The position numbers were made by a program, and so were the translations under genes. 64,000 nucleotides of DNA from an uncultured Muribaculaceae bacterium. GTDB taxonomy: Bacteria; Bacteroidota; Bacteroidia; Bacteroidales; Muribaculaceae. Where the stretch lies: contig CAKUMB010000004.1 in the NCBI GenBank assembly GCA_934667475.1, forward strand, positions 62,001-126,000, in the 5' to 3' direction. The notes under the pieces were generated by a model. The model worked only from the letters and a program-made list of their open reading frames with translations. It made no database searches and was not told the DNA's origin. This document shows, in pieces, positions 25,464-34,149 of this stretch; the first letter of the stretch is position 1, and each line of letters starts with the position of its first letter.

Positions 25464-27623
25464 ATGAAGGTTTACAAGACTAATGAGATAAAGAATATCT
25501 CTTTATTAGGCAGTAAGGGCTCTGGGAAAACCACACTCGCAGAGTCGATGCTCTATGAGTGTGGTGTGACAAAACGCAGAGGCACTGTGGAGGCTGGCAA
25601 CACCGTTTGCGACTACTTCCCAGTGGAAAAGGAATACGGCTACTCGGTGTTCTCCACCGTGTTCTACGCCGAGTTCAACAATAAGAAGCTCAACGTGTTT
25701 GACTGCCCCGGCATGGACGACTTCGTGGGTAATGCCGTGACAGCCCTCAACATGACCGACGCCGGCATCGTTGTGGTCAACGGCCAGTATGGTGTGGAAG
25801 TGGGCACACAGAACATATTCCGCACCGCCTCCCAAATCAATAAGCCCGTAATATTTGCAATCAATAAGCTCGATGCCGACAGCTGCGACTTCGACAACGT
25901 TATAAATCAGCTTAAAGAGGTGTTCGGCCCCAAGGTGGTGCCCGTGCAGTTCCCTGTGGAGTGCGGCAGCGGATTCAATTCGCTCGTCGATGTGCTGCTC
26001 ATGAAGCAGCTCACCTGGGGGCCCGACGGCGGCACACCCACTGTGACCGAAATCGCGCCCGAGCTCATGGACAAGGCCAAGGAGTGGAACCAGGCTCTCG
26101 TAGAGGCCGCTGCCGAAAACGATGAGACCCTCATGGACAAATTCTTCGAGCAAGGCTCGCTCAACGAAGACGAGATGCGCGAAGGCATTCGCAAGGGCCT
26201 CACCGAGTGCAGCATCTATCCTGTGTTCTGTGTAAGCGCGCTCAAGGACATGGGCGTGCGCCGCATGATGGAGTTCCTGGGCAATGTGGTGCCATTTGTC
26301 AGCGAGATGCCAGCGCCAGTCAACGAGGCCGGCGAAGAGGTGAAGCCCGACGCCAACGGCCCGCTCAGCCTCTTCTTCTTCAAGACCACCGTTGAGCCGC
26401 ACATCGGCGAGGTGTCGTATTTCAAGGTGATGTCGGGCACGCTAAAGGCCGGCATGGACCTCACCAACATGAACCGCAGTTCGAAGGAGCGTCTGGCGCA
26501 AATCTACACTGTGTGCGGCCAGATTAAGACGCCCGTCGACAGCATTGAGGCTGGCGACATAGGCGCTGCCGTTAAGCTTAAGGACGTGCGCACCGGCAAC
26601 ACCCTCAACGACAAGGGCTGCGAATACACCTTCAACTTCATCAAGTATCCCGCGCCAAAATATCAGCGCGCCATCAAGGCCGTCAACGAGGCCGAGACCG
26701 AGAAGCTGAGCGGCGTGCTCACTAAAATGCACGAGGAAGACCCCACATGGCTCGTAGAGCAGTCTAAAGAGCTGAAGCAGACCATCGTCAGCGGTCAGGG
26801 TGAGTTCCACCTGCGCACCCTCAAGTGGCGCATTGAAAACAACGACAAAATTCAGATTGAGTTCAAAGAACCCAAAATTCCATATCGCGAAACCATCACC
26901 AAGGCAGCACGCGCCGACTACCGCCACAAGAAGCAGTCGGGTGGTGCGGGCCAGTTTGGCGAGGTGCACCTCATTGTTGAGCCTTATAAGGATGGTATGC
27001 CCGAGCCCGACACCTACCGCTTTGGCAACCAAGAGTTTAAGATGAACGTCAAAGACAAGCAGGAAATTCCGCTTGAATGGGGCGGCAAAATCATCATCTA
27101 CAACTGCATTGTGGGCGGCGCCATCGATGCACGCTTCATCCCCGCCATTGTGAAGGGCATCATGGACCGCATGGAGCAGGGCCCCCTCACAGGCTCGTAT
27201 GCCCGCGACGTGCGCGTGTGCATCTACGACGGTAAGATGCACCCCGTAGACTCCAACGAAATCTCGTTCCGCCTTGCCGCGCGCCACGCCTTCAGCGAGG
27301 CCTTCCGCAATGCCAACCCCAAGGTGCTCGAACCCGTTTACGATGTGGAGGTGCTGATGCCCAGCGAGTGCATGGGCGACGTGATGAGCGACCTGCAGGG
27401 CCGCCGTGCCATAATCATGGGCATGGAGGAGGCCAGCGGACTCCAGAAGATCAACGCCAAGGTGCCACTCAAAGAGATGTCGAGCTACTCAACAGCCCTC
27501 AGCTCAATCACAGGCGGCCGCGCTTCATTCACCATGAAGTTTGCCGACTACGAGCTCGTGCCGGCCGATGTGCAGGATAAGCTCCTCAAGGCCTACGCCG
27601 AGGCTAACGCTGACGAAGACTAA
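25464..27623 (+). CDS. fusA2: Elongation factor G paralog (EF-G2 type)
   Basis: A 719-residue translational GTPase with the five-domain EF-G layout. The P loop GSKGSGKT is at 16-23 and Asn-Lys-Leu-Asp is intact. The G3 motif reads Asp-Cys-Pro-Gly-Met-Asp (80-85), with Met84 where canonical EF-G has the catalytic His, and switch I has Glu-Tyr-Gly-Tyr-Ser in place of Glu-Arg-Gly-Ile-Thr. Both changes predict weak or no GTP hydrolysis. I recall that Bacteroides thetaiotaomicron EF-G2 supports translocation without GTPase activity during carbon limitation and gut colonisation; this gene looks like its counterpart. It is monocistronic, between a long leader and a terminator. Confidence 0.9.
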   Translation: MKVYKTNEIKNISLLGSKGSGKTTLAESMLYECGVTKRRGTVEAGNTVCDYFPVEKEYGYSVFSTVFYAEFNNKKLNVFDCPGMDDFVGNAVTALNMTDAGIVVVNGQYGVEVGTQNIFRTASQINKPVIFAINKLDADSCDFDNVINQLKEVFGPKVVPVQFPVECGSGFNSLVDVLLMKQLTWGPDGGTPTVTEIAPELMDKAKEWNQALVEAAAENDETLMDKFFEQGSLNEDEMREGIRKGLTECSIYPVFCVSALKDMGVRRMMEFLGNVVPFVSEMPAPVNEAGEEVKPDANGPLSLFFFKTTVEPHIGEVSYFKVMSGTLKAGMDLTNMNRSSKERLAQIYTVCGQIKTPVDSIEAGDIGAAVKLKDVRTGNTLNDKGCEYTFNFIKYPAPKYQRAIKAVNEAETEKLSGVLTKMHEEDPTWLVEQSKELKQTIVSGQGEFHLRTLKWRIENNDKIQIEFKEPKIPYRETITKAARADYRHKKQSGGAGQFGEVHLIVEPYKDGMPEPDTYRFGNQEFKMNVKDKQEIPLEWGGKIIIYNCIVGGAIDARFIPAIVKGIMDRMEQGPLTGSYARDVRVCIYDGKMHPVDSNEISFRLAARHAFSEAFRNANPKVLEPVYDVEVLMPSECMGDVMSDLQGRRAIIMGMEEASGLQKINAKVPLKEMSSYSTALSSITGGRASFTMKFADYELVPADVQDKLLKAYAEANADED

Positions 27624-27671
27624 TTCCCCCCCCCTAAAAAACGAAAATAGTTTTTTAATTGTTAATCCCTG

Positions 27672-27709
27672 GTGGGGAGAGCGGCCCGTTCCGCCCTCCC
27701 CACTTTTTT
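27672..27709 (+). terminator. Terminator of the EF-G2-like gene
   Basis: A 13-bp stem with one mismatch (27672-27684 with 27691-27703) is followed by six T residues. Confidence 0.85.
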
Positions 27710-27738
27710 GCATGGCAATCATTCACAGTGGCAATAAA

Positions 27739-27780
27739 GAAAAAACAATGGCAAGGAGCATATGTGCGTCCTTGCCATTG
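27739..27780 (-). terminator. Terminator of nrdJ
   Basis: Perfect 12-bp stem (27746-27757 with 27769-27780), followed on the minus strand by a T-rich run (27735-27745). The arms contain CAATGGCAAG, shared with the hairpin repeat upstream of hemW. Confidence 0.8.
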
Positions 27781-27819
27781 TTGCTATGTGTGGTTGTTGT
27801 GATATGCGTCGGGCAGGCA

Positions 27820-30363
27820 TCAGCCGCAGCGCGAGGTGCCGCAGTTGGTGCATATCAGGCAGCCCTCTTGATACACAAGGGTCTCCTGGCCGCAGTTGGG
27901 GCACTTCTGGCCGCTGGCGCGCGTGCCGTTGGGCAGATACTTTTTCAGGGCGCGCTCCACGCCCATCTTCCAGGTGTTTATCGACTTGTTGTCGAGCTCA
28001 AGGCTGCTCACCAGTTTCAGCACCTGCTCGATGGGCATGCCGTAGCGCAGCACGCCCGATATCAGCTTGGCGTAGTTCCAGAATTCGGGGTTGAACTTCT
28101 CCGACAGCCCCTCGATGGTGGTCTTGAAGCCGCGCTTGTTAATAAACTGGAAGTCGTAGCGCTTCATGCCGTTCTCGTCCACGGCTTTTATGATTTTGCC
28201 CTTGGTCACCGACTTGGGGCAGAATATGCCCTCGTCGTCGTCGGCGATGCCGGTGAATATCTCGTAGGGGCGGTTGTCGATTAGGCCTATGAAGGCAATC
28301 CACTTCTCCTTGTTGTTTTGGAATCGCACCACGTCGGCGTCGAGTTCGATGGGGCGTTTTAGTATGTGCTCCTCTTCGGCAATGTAGTGTGCCTTCTTCT
28401 TTTTCTTGTCGTCTTTGGTTATCGACACCAGCACTCCGGCGCGCGACCCGTCGCGATACACCGTGCAGCCCTTGCAGCCGCACTTCCATGCCTCCACATA
28501 CAGGTCGTTCACCAGGTCTTTGCTCACGTTGTTTGGCAGATTGATGGTCACGCTAATCGAGTGGTCAACCCACTTCTGCACGCGGCCCTGCATGCGCACC
28601 TTGTTGAGCCAGTCCACATCGTTCGACGTGGCCTTGTAGTAGGGCGAGCGTTTCACCAGCTCGTCGAGCTGCTCTTGAGTGTAGTCGTTGCGCACCTCAA
28701 TGCCGTTCACCTTCATCCATGTGATGAACTTGGGGTGGTACACCACATATTCCTCAAACGAGTCGCCGTTTTCATCGGTGAAGTCAACGTGCACGTCCTT
28801 GTCGCTGGGGTTCACCTTGCGGCGGCGTTTGTACACGGGTAGGAACACTGGCTCGATGCCAGAAGTGGTCTGCGTCATTATGCTGGTGGTGCCGGTGGGG
28901 GCAATGGTGAGGCAGGCAATGTTGCGGCGGCCATACTTCACCATCAGTTCATAAAGTTCGGGGTCGGCTTCGCGCAGGCGGCCTATATAGGGGTTGTTCT
29001 CCTCGCGTTTGGCGTCGTAGATTTCAAATGCGCCGCGCTCCTTGGCCAGCTCCACCGACGAGCGGTAGGCAGCCAGAGCCAGAGTCTTGTGCACATTTTC
29101 CGAGAAGTCGGTGGCCTCGTCGGTGCCATATCGCAGCCCCATTGCCGCCACCATGTCGCCCTCGGCGGTGGTGCCCACGCCGGTGCGGCGTCCTTTCAGC
29201 GTCTTGTTCTGTATTTTGTGCCACAGGTTCAGCTCGGTTTGCTTCACCTCGGCCGTTTCGGGGTCTTGCTCAATCTTGTTGATAATCTTCTCGATTTTCT
29301 CCTTTTCCAGGTCGATGATGTCGTCCATTATGCGCTGCGCGCGGGCCACATGCTTCTTAAACAAATCGTAGTCGAAATACGCATCCTTGGTGAAGGGGTT
29401 CACCACATACGAATACAGGTTGATGGCCACCAGGCGGCAGCTGTCGTAGGGGCACAGTGGAATTTCGCCGCAGGGGTTGGTGGAGATGGTGCGGAAGCCC
29501 AGGTCGGCATAGCAGTCGGGCACCGACTCGCGTGTTATGGTGTCCCAGAACAGCACTCCGGGCTCGGCGCTCTTCCATGCGTTGTGCACTATTTTGCGCC
29601 ACAGCTTGGAGGCATCGATGTCTTTCTTGTAAAGCGGGTGGCTGCTGTGGGTGGGGTATTGCTGCACATAGTCCTTGCCCTCGGTGGCCGCGCGCATAAA
29701 TTCGTCGTCGATGCGCACCGACACGTTGGCGCCGGTCACTTTGCCCTCTTCCATCTTGGCGTCGATAAACGCCTCGGCGTCGGGGTGCTTGATGCTCACC
29801 GTGAGCATAAGTGCGCCGCGGCGGCCGTCTTGAGCCACCTCGCGGGTGGAGTTGGAGTAGCGCTCCATGAAGGGCACGAGGCCGGTGGAGGTGAGGGCCG
29901 AGTTCTTAACCGGCGACCCCTTTGGCCTTATGTGCGACAGGTCGTGGCCCACGCCGCCACGCCGCTTCATGAGCTGCACCTGCTCCTCGTCGATTTTTAT
30001 GATGCCGCCGTAGGAGTCGGGCTCGCCGTCGAGGCCAATCACAAAGCAGTTCGACAGCGACCCCACCTGAAAGTTGTTGCCGATGCCGGCCATGGGGCTG
30101 CCCTGCGGCACTATGTATTTGAAGTGCCTTATCAGCTCAAACACCTCATCCTCGCTCATGGGGTTGGGGTAGTTTTTCTCGATGCGGGCTATCTCGCGCG
30201 CTATGCGGCGGTGCATGTCGTCGGGTGTGGCCTCGTAGATGTTTCCGAATGAGTCTTTGAGGGCATACTTGCTTGCCCAGACTCTTGCAGCCAGTTCGTC
30301 GCCATCAAAATATTTCAGAGTGGCGTCGTAGGCTTCGTTGTAGGTGTAAGTCTTTTTGTCCAC
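27820..30363 (-). CDS. nrdJ: Adenosylcobalamin-dependent ribonucleotide reductase (class II)
   Basis: Reduces ribonucleotides to deoxyribonucleotides using a radical generated from adenosylcobalamin, so it works with or without oxygen. The 847-residue protein has the N-terminal RNR region, the Asn-Pro-Cys-Gly-Glu active-site motif with Cys and Glu, a later Pro-Thr-Gly-Thr-Thr-Ser-Ile-Met segment, and a C-terminal CxxC...CxxC zinc-ribbon-like tail ending in a further Cys that could re-reduce the active site. I prefer a GTG start at 30363, because the upstream ATG at 30423 lies ahead of the likely promoter -7 box (30409-30416). No cobalamin riboswitch was seen upstream. Confidence 0.92.
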   Translation of the reverse strand: MDKKTYTYNEAYDATLKYFDGDELAARVWASKYALKDSFGNIYEATPDDMHRRIAREIARIEKNYPNPMSEDEVFELIRHFKYIVPQGSPMAGIGNNFQVGSLSNCFVIGLDGEPDSYGGIIKIDEEQVQLMKRRGGVGHDLSHIRPKGSPVKNSALTSTGLVPFMERYSNSTREVAQDGRRGALMLTVSIKHPDAEAFIDAKMEEGKVTGANVSVRIDDEFMRAATEGKDYVQQYPTHSSHPLYKKDIDASKLWRKIVHNAWKSAEPGVLFWDTITRESVPDCYADLGFRTISTNPCGEIPLCPYDSCRLVAINLYSYVVNPFTKDAYFDYDLFKKHVARAQRIMDDIIDLEKEKIEKIINKIEQDPETAEVKQTELNLWHKIQNKTLKGRRTGVGTTAEGDMVAAMGLRYGTDEATDFSENVHKTLALAAYRSSVELAKERGAFEIYDAKREENNPYIGRLREADPELYELMVKYGRRNIACLTIAPTGTTSIMTQTTSGIEPVFLPVYKRRRKVNPSDKDVHVDFTDENGDSFEEYVVYHPKFITWMKVNGIEVRNDYTQEQLDELVKRSPYYKATSNDVDWLNKVRMQGRVQKWVDHSISVTINLPNNVSKDLVNDLYVEAWKCGCKGCTVYRDGSRAGVLVSITKDDKKKKKAHYIAEEEHILKRPIELDADVVRFQNNKEKWIAFIGLIDNRPYEIFTGIADDDEGIFCPKSVTKGKIIKAVDENGMKRYDFQFINKRGFKTTIEGLSEKFNPEFWNYAKLISGVLRYGMPIEQVLKLVSSLELDNKSINTWKMGVERALKKYLPNGTRASGQKCPNCGQETLVYQEGCLICTNCGTSRCG

Positions 30364-30408
30364 GTTTTTTATATGTTGTTTTGTTTTCTGCTTTTTGCAA
30401 AGGTTCTG

Positions 30409-30416
30409 CAAATATA
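30409..30416 (-). promoter_or_regulatory. -7 box of nrdJ
   Basis: TATATTTG on the minus strand, 45 bases before the proposed GTG start. No good -33 box was found. Confidence 0.5.
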
Positions 30417-30694
30417 ACAACAATCGAAATCACTTAAAAAGAAAATCGGCAAAAAAATCGAATTGTTAAAAACAAATTGCAATGTGCTAATTCACAGTGT
30501 GTTCTGCTTTTGTATGGAGCAAAAAGTTGCCAAAAAAGTGCACCTAGTTGGCCGCAAACGGGCCGCAAGATAATAATTTAGCGCAATGGCTATTTTATAA
30601 GCGTTCTAAACAACGGCCGCGCCGCCGCCATACGGCCGCAAAAATCGTTTGAATTTATCTGGTTAAAACACATCAAGGCTAATGATAAAGTTAG
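30417..30694. other. Intergenic stretch between divergent nrdJ and lipoprotein genes
   Basis: About 280 bases with no gene. It contains A/T-rich sequence near nrdJ and short GC-rich patches with repeated GGCCGCAA-like words at 30550-30570 and 30615-30640. No riboswitch or RNA gene was recognised. Confidence 0.5.
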
Positions 30695-30702
30695 TACCTT
30701 TG
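30695..30702 (+). promoter_or_regulatory. -7 box of the DUF4836-like lipoprotein gene
   Basis: TACCTTTG matches the -7 consensus 41 bases before the proposed start. No TTTG is present at the -33 distance. Confidence 0.45.
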
Positions 30703-30743
30703 CACTGCATTATATAAAGAGAGATTATATATTTACACAAGTG

Positions 30744-32273
30744 ATGAAATCCGTTAAAATTCTGCTGGGCGCGCTGCTGCTGGTTATGGCCGCTGCGTCG
30801 TGCTCAAATGTGAATGGCAAACTTGAGAAAATGATTCCGCGCGACGCCAAGGGCGTGGTGTGCATCAAGGTGCCTGAAATTCTTGAAAAAGCTGAAATTG
30901 CCGACAATGACTATGAACTGCCCGCCGCACTGAAGAAGGTGGTGGAGGCCAACCCCAAGTCGCAATTCTGCACCATACTGGCCGACCTGCCCAATTCGGG
31001 CATCGACCCCAAGCACAACGTGTATGTGTTTTTCACCGGTAAAACCTATAAAATGGTCACACTGGTGCCAATCGACGACACCGACAAGGCCGTGGCTGCC
31101 ATCGAGAAGATGACCGACAACCGCTTTGAGGATATGGCTGGGGTGAAATACATTGGCTCGGGCGACACCTACTATGTGATGGGCGACGGCGTGCTGCTGG
31201 CCGGCTCGCTGAGCCGGCTTGTCGATGCCAAGACTGCCGTGGCCGAGGCTTGCCGCATTCTCGACGGTGAGCAGCCAAGCATTGCCGACAACGACGACGC
31301 CAAGGAGTGCCTTAAAGGCGACGGCGAAGTGAGCGCCTATTTCGACATGAACGGCATTGGCTCGGTGCTCAACAAGAGCAAGACCTACCGCAGCCTTGTG
31401 CAGAAGATGCCGCTTGTCACGGTGTTCACCGAAAGCGACATCAAGGCGGTGGTGTGCGACTTCAAAATCGACAAGACCACAGCCGATCTCACAGCAAAAA
31501 TCAAGGTCGGTGACCACAGCGACTACGTGCAGCTGCTCAGCACCACACTGGGCCAGCCGTCGAACGACTTCCTTAAGGCCATACCCAACTCCATGGACTG
31601 CATCCTTTCGATGAGCGTCAATGGCCAGGCGCTGGCCAGGTTGCCGCAAATGCAGCAACTCACCGCTGCCATGGCCAAGATGCCGGGCATGAAGGCCCTC
31701 GATTTGGCAGGCATAATTTCCACCGTCAACGGTCCGCTGGCTGTGGGCTTTGCCAAAGACCCCTATCTGCAGGGCGAGTGGAATGCAGTGGTGGCCGCCA
31801 AGACGGCCAATGCGCAGTCGGTGCTCGGCCGCATCATCGACTTTGCCAGCGCCATGGGTCAGGCCCCGCAAAAGTATGGCAGCGAATACATCTACCAGTA
31901 CAACAACAAGCAGGTCAACGTGGGTGTGATTGGCGATGTGGTGTATGTGAAGATGCTCGACTATGAGCAGACCGAGGGCTACGCCTACGAGCTGCCCGAC
32001 GTGCGCGACTTCTTTGCCGCCAATCCCATAGGCATATATGTCCGTGCCAAGGCTGGCAACACCTCTGGCATACTCAATTTCGGCATCACGCACTTCGTCG
32101 ACGGCAAGGGATTTTTCTATACCGAGAAGGACGACGACAATGCGGCGCAGGTGCTGCTGGGCATTCTCTGCTCCATCAAGGGCGGCGATGACCAAAGCGG
32201 CGACAGTGCCGACGACGACCTCGATTTGAATTCCATAACCGGTGCGGGCGACATGATGCAGTCGGTTGACTGA
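30744..32273 (+). CDS. Lipoprotein resembling the DUF4836 family
   Basis: A 509-residue predicted lipoprotein. The N terminus (MKSVKILLGALLLVMAAASC) is a lipoprotein signal peptide with the lipidated Cys at residue 20. The mature protein starts with Met-Ile-Pro-Arg-Asp-Ala-Lys-Gly-Val-Val-Cys-Ile, which resembles the opening of DUF4836 proteins common in Bacteroidales. It has a repetitive alpha/beta pattern, no recognisable catalytic motif and a strongly acidic C-terminal tail (about 475-500). Function unknown; a surface or periplasmic role is inferred from the signal only. A GTG codon directly before the ATG is an alternative start. menC follows after 27 bases. Confidence 0.7.
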   Translation: MKSVKILLGALLLVMAAASCSNVNGKLEKMIPRDAKGVVCIKVPEILEKAEIADNDYELPAALKKVVEANPKSQFCTILADLPNSGIDPKHNVYVFFTGKTYKMVTLVPIDDTDKAVAAIEKMTDNRFEDMAGVKYIGSGDTYYVMGDGVLLAGSLSRLVDAKTAVAEACRILDGEQPSIADNDDAKECLKGDGEVSAYFDMNGIGSVLNKSKTYRSLVQKMPLVTVFTESDIKAVVCDFKIDKTTADLTAKIKVGDHSDYVQLLSTTLGQPSNDFLKAIPNSMDCILSMSVNGQALARLPQMQQLTAAMAKMPGMKALDLAGIISTVNGPLAVGFAKDPYLQGEWNAVVAAKTANAQSVLGRIIDFASAMGQAPQKYGSEYIYQYNNKQVNVGVIGDVVYVKMLDYEQTEGYAYELPDVRDFFAANPIGIYVRAKAGNTSGILNFGITHFVDGKGFFYTEKDDDNAAQVLLGILCSIKGGDDQSGDSADDDLDLNSITGAGDMMQSVD

Positions 32274-32300
32274 CACCGCATATAGCGATATTAAGGAATT

Positions 32301-33338
32301 ATGAAAGCGGAATTTGCAAAGTTCAACCGCCGCTGTGGTGGCAGCGCCGCCGCAAGTGTGTCATATTTCATAAGGTTCTACGACGAGTCGCGCCCCGACG
32401 CTTTTGGAGTGGGGGAGTGCACCGTGGTGCCGGGCGTCTCGGCCGAGTATGCCGATGTGGCCGCCTACGAGGCCAAGCTGCACGAACTGTGCGCCCAGGT
32501 GGCCCGCGGCGAGTCGACCGACCTCATGGAGTTCTCTTCCATAATGTATGGCTTTGAGAATGCCATAACCGACTTCTCCAACGGCTGCCGCCGCATTTAC
32601 TACAACACTCCGTTTGTGGCCGGGCGGCAGGTGGTGCCAGTGGTGGGCTTTGCCAGCGTCGGTGACGACCCCGAGGCCACGGCGCGGCAGGTGGCCGGGC
32701 TGGCTGCCGAGGGCTGCACCGCCGTTAAGCTGGGCATGACTGCCGGCGACTGTGCTCCAGTGGCCGAGGCCCTGACCTTGATTCGCCGCCAGTGTCCCGA
32801 GTTGCACATACGCCTTGATGCCAACGGGCTGCTTAGGCCCGATGAGGCGCTCGGCTTCATCAACGGCCTTGCCCGGCACACCATTCAGTGCATCGAGCAG
32901 CCCATTGCCGCTGGCCAACTGGATGCTATGGCGGCAATATGTGCCGCTTCTAAGGTGCCTGTCGCGCTAAGCGATGAATTGGCCGGTGTGGTCAACCCCA
33001 TGGCCATGCTGCAACTGCTGCGCACCGTCAAGCCCCACGTGCTGTGCGTAAAACCCGCTCTGTGCGGCGGCTTCAGCAATGCGGTGCACTGGCTGAAGAT
33101 GTCGGCGCAGCTCAATCTTGGCTGCTGGATAGCCTCGGCTGGCGAAACAGCAGTGGGCCTCGACGCCCTGTGCCAGTGGACTGCCATGATGCAGCCGCGC
33201 ATAGCGCAGGAACTGCTGCCCGACGGCGCATGCAGCGGCCACTCGCCTCTGCGCTTCGGCAAAAACACAATCGGGCGCGACTCTGCTGGAGTCACGCCCG
33301 ATTGCATCGGTTATTTCAATCCCGACTGGCAACAGTGA
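32301..33338 (+). CDS. menC: o-Succinylbenzoate synthase (enolase superfamily)
   Basis: Dehydrates SHCHC to o-succinylbenzoate in menaquinone synthesis. The 345 residues show an enolase-like N-terminal capping domain and a barrel with a Lys-Leu-Gly segment (about residue 147), metal ligands in Arg-Leu-Asp-Ala-Asn and Ile-Glu-Gln-Pro, and Ser-Asp-Glu. Bacteroidota MenC proteins have this form, but dipeptide epimerases of the same superfamily are similar and no other men genes lie nearby, so the exact reaction is not certain. The last 70 bases contain a hairpin that can serve as terminator for the convergent gene. Confidence 0.8.
   Translation: MKAEFAKFNRRCGGSAAASVSYFIRFYDESRPDAFGVGECTVVPGVSAEYADVAAYEAKLHELCAQVARGESTDLMEFSSIMYGFENAITDFSNGCRRIYYNTPFVAGRQVVPVVGFASVGDDPEATARQVAGLAAEGCTAVKLGMTAGDCAPVAEALTLIRRQCPELHIRLDANGLLRPDEALGFINGLARHTIQCIEQPIAAGQLDAMAAICAASKVPVALSDELAGVVNPMAMLQLLRTVKPHVLCVKPALCGGFSNAVHWLKMSAQLNLGCWIASAGETAVGLDALCQWTAMMQPRIAQELLPDGACSGHSPLRFGKNTIGRDSAGVTPDCIGYFNPDWQQ
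33260..33304 (-). terminator. Terminator for the murU operon inside the menC 3' end
   Basis: A 15-bp stem with one mismatch (33268-33282 with 33290-33304) lies within the menC coding region. On the minus strand it is followed by TGTGTTTTT, making a proper terminator for transcripts arriving from the MurU-like gene at 33380. Confidence 0.65.
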
Positions 33339-33379
33339 TTTTTCTCCTTGTCACTGCACCATTCGTTCAAAAAAAAGCA

Positions 33380-34141
33380 TCAATCTTTCTTAATCTGTTT
33401 GCTGCTGAGCCACTCTTGCGCCTCGGCCAGCGTGTCGGGCTTGCCCACATCAAGCCAAGTGTAGTCGGTGGCCTGCTGGTAGCCCTTGATGAGGTGCGTG
33501 CCGCACTCACCGGTGTAGAAGGGCACAATTGGGAACGCCTTGCGACCGCCGGCAAACTTGCTGAGCGCGTCGAATATGCTTGGCGACAGCACGTGTACGC
33601 CGCCAAAGGCCAGTTCGTCATATTGTCCTTCCACATACTGGAATCCTTCGGGGCGCGTTTCGCCCGTCTTCTTGTTCACCCAGCCGCGCAGCTGGTTGTC
33701 AGCGTCAAACAGCAGGTAGCGTGCCGTGTTGCGGTGGCGCACCAGCAGCGTGGCCATGCCGCCGTGGCGTTGGTGCCAGTCGCACATGGCCTTGATGTCG
33801 AAGTCCGATATTATGTCGGCGTTGTGCACCAGAAAAGGCTCGCCGTTGTCAAGCCACTGGCGGGCCTTGAGTATGCCGCCGCCAGTGTCAAGCAGTTGGT
33901 CGCGCTCGTCGCTGATGTGTACCGTCACGCCAAAATTCTCCTTGGCCTCCAAAAAGTCGATAATCTTTTGCCCGAAGTGGTGCACGTTCACTGTGATGTC
34001 GGTGAAGCCGGCAGCTATCAGCTTTAGCATCACATGCTCAAGCAGCGGTTTGCCATTGAGTTCCACCAGAGCCTTGGGGCGGTCGTTGGTTAAAGGACGC
34101 AGCCGGGTTCCAAGCCCGGCTGCAAATATCATAGCTTTCAT
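33380..34141 (-). CDS. murU: Nucleotidyltransferase, MurNAc-1-phosphate uridylyltransferase type
   Basis: A 253-residue sugar-1-phosphate nucleotidyltransferase. It starts MKAMIFAAGLGTRLRPLTND, the classical nucleotide-binding signature, followed by the Arg-Pro-Lys-Ala-Leu motif, and an Asp-Ile-style metal-binding segment (Val-His-Asn-Ala-Asp, about residues 101-105). The family includes GlmU-, RfbA- and MurU-type enzymes. The adjacent AmgK-like kinase, only 8 bases upstream, supports the MurU assignment: AmgK phosphorylates N-acetylmuramic acid and MurU makes UDP-MurNAc, bypassing de novo synthesis. The start avoids an extra Met one codon earlier. Confidence 0.78.
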   Translation of the reverse strand: MKAMIFAAGLGTRLRPLTNDRPKALVELNGKPLLEHVMLKLIAAGFTDITVNVHHFGQKIIDFLEAKENFGVTVHISDERDQLLDTGGGILKARQWLDNGEPFLVHNADIISDFDIKAMCDWHQRHGGMATLLVRHRNTARYLLFDADNQLRGWVNKKTGETRPEGFQYVEGQYDELAFGGVHVLSPSIFDALSKFAGGRKAFPIVPFYTGECGTHLIKGYQQATDYTWLDVGKPDTLAEAQEWLSSKQIKKD

Positions 34142-34149
34142 CAAGAAAT

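Noticed and set aside
25383..30640. A shared GCCATACG-GCCGCA word upstream of the EF-G2 gene and of the lipoprotein gene at 30744
   Set aside because: The two copies differ by two bases and lie at different positions relative to the promoters; a chance GC-rich match is likely.
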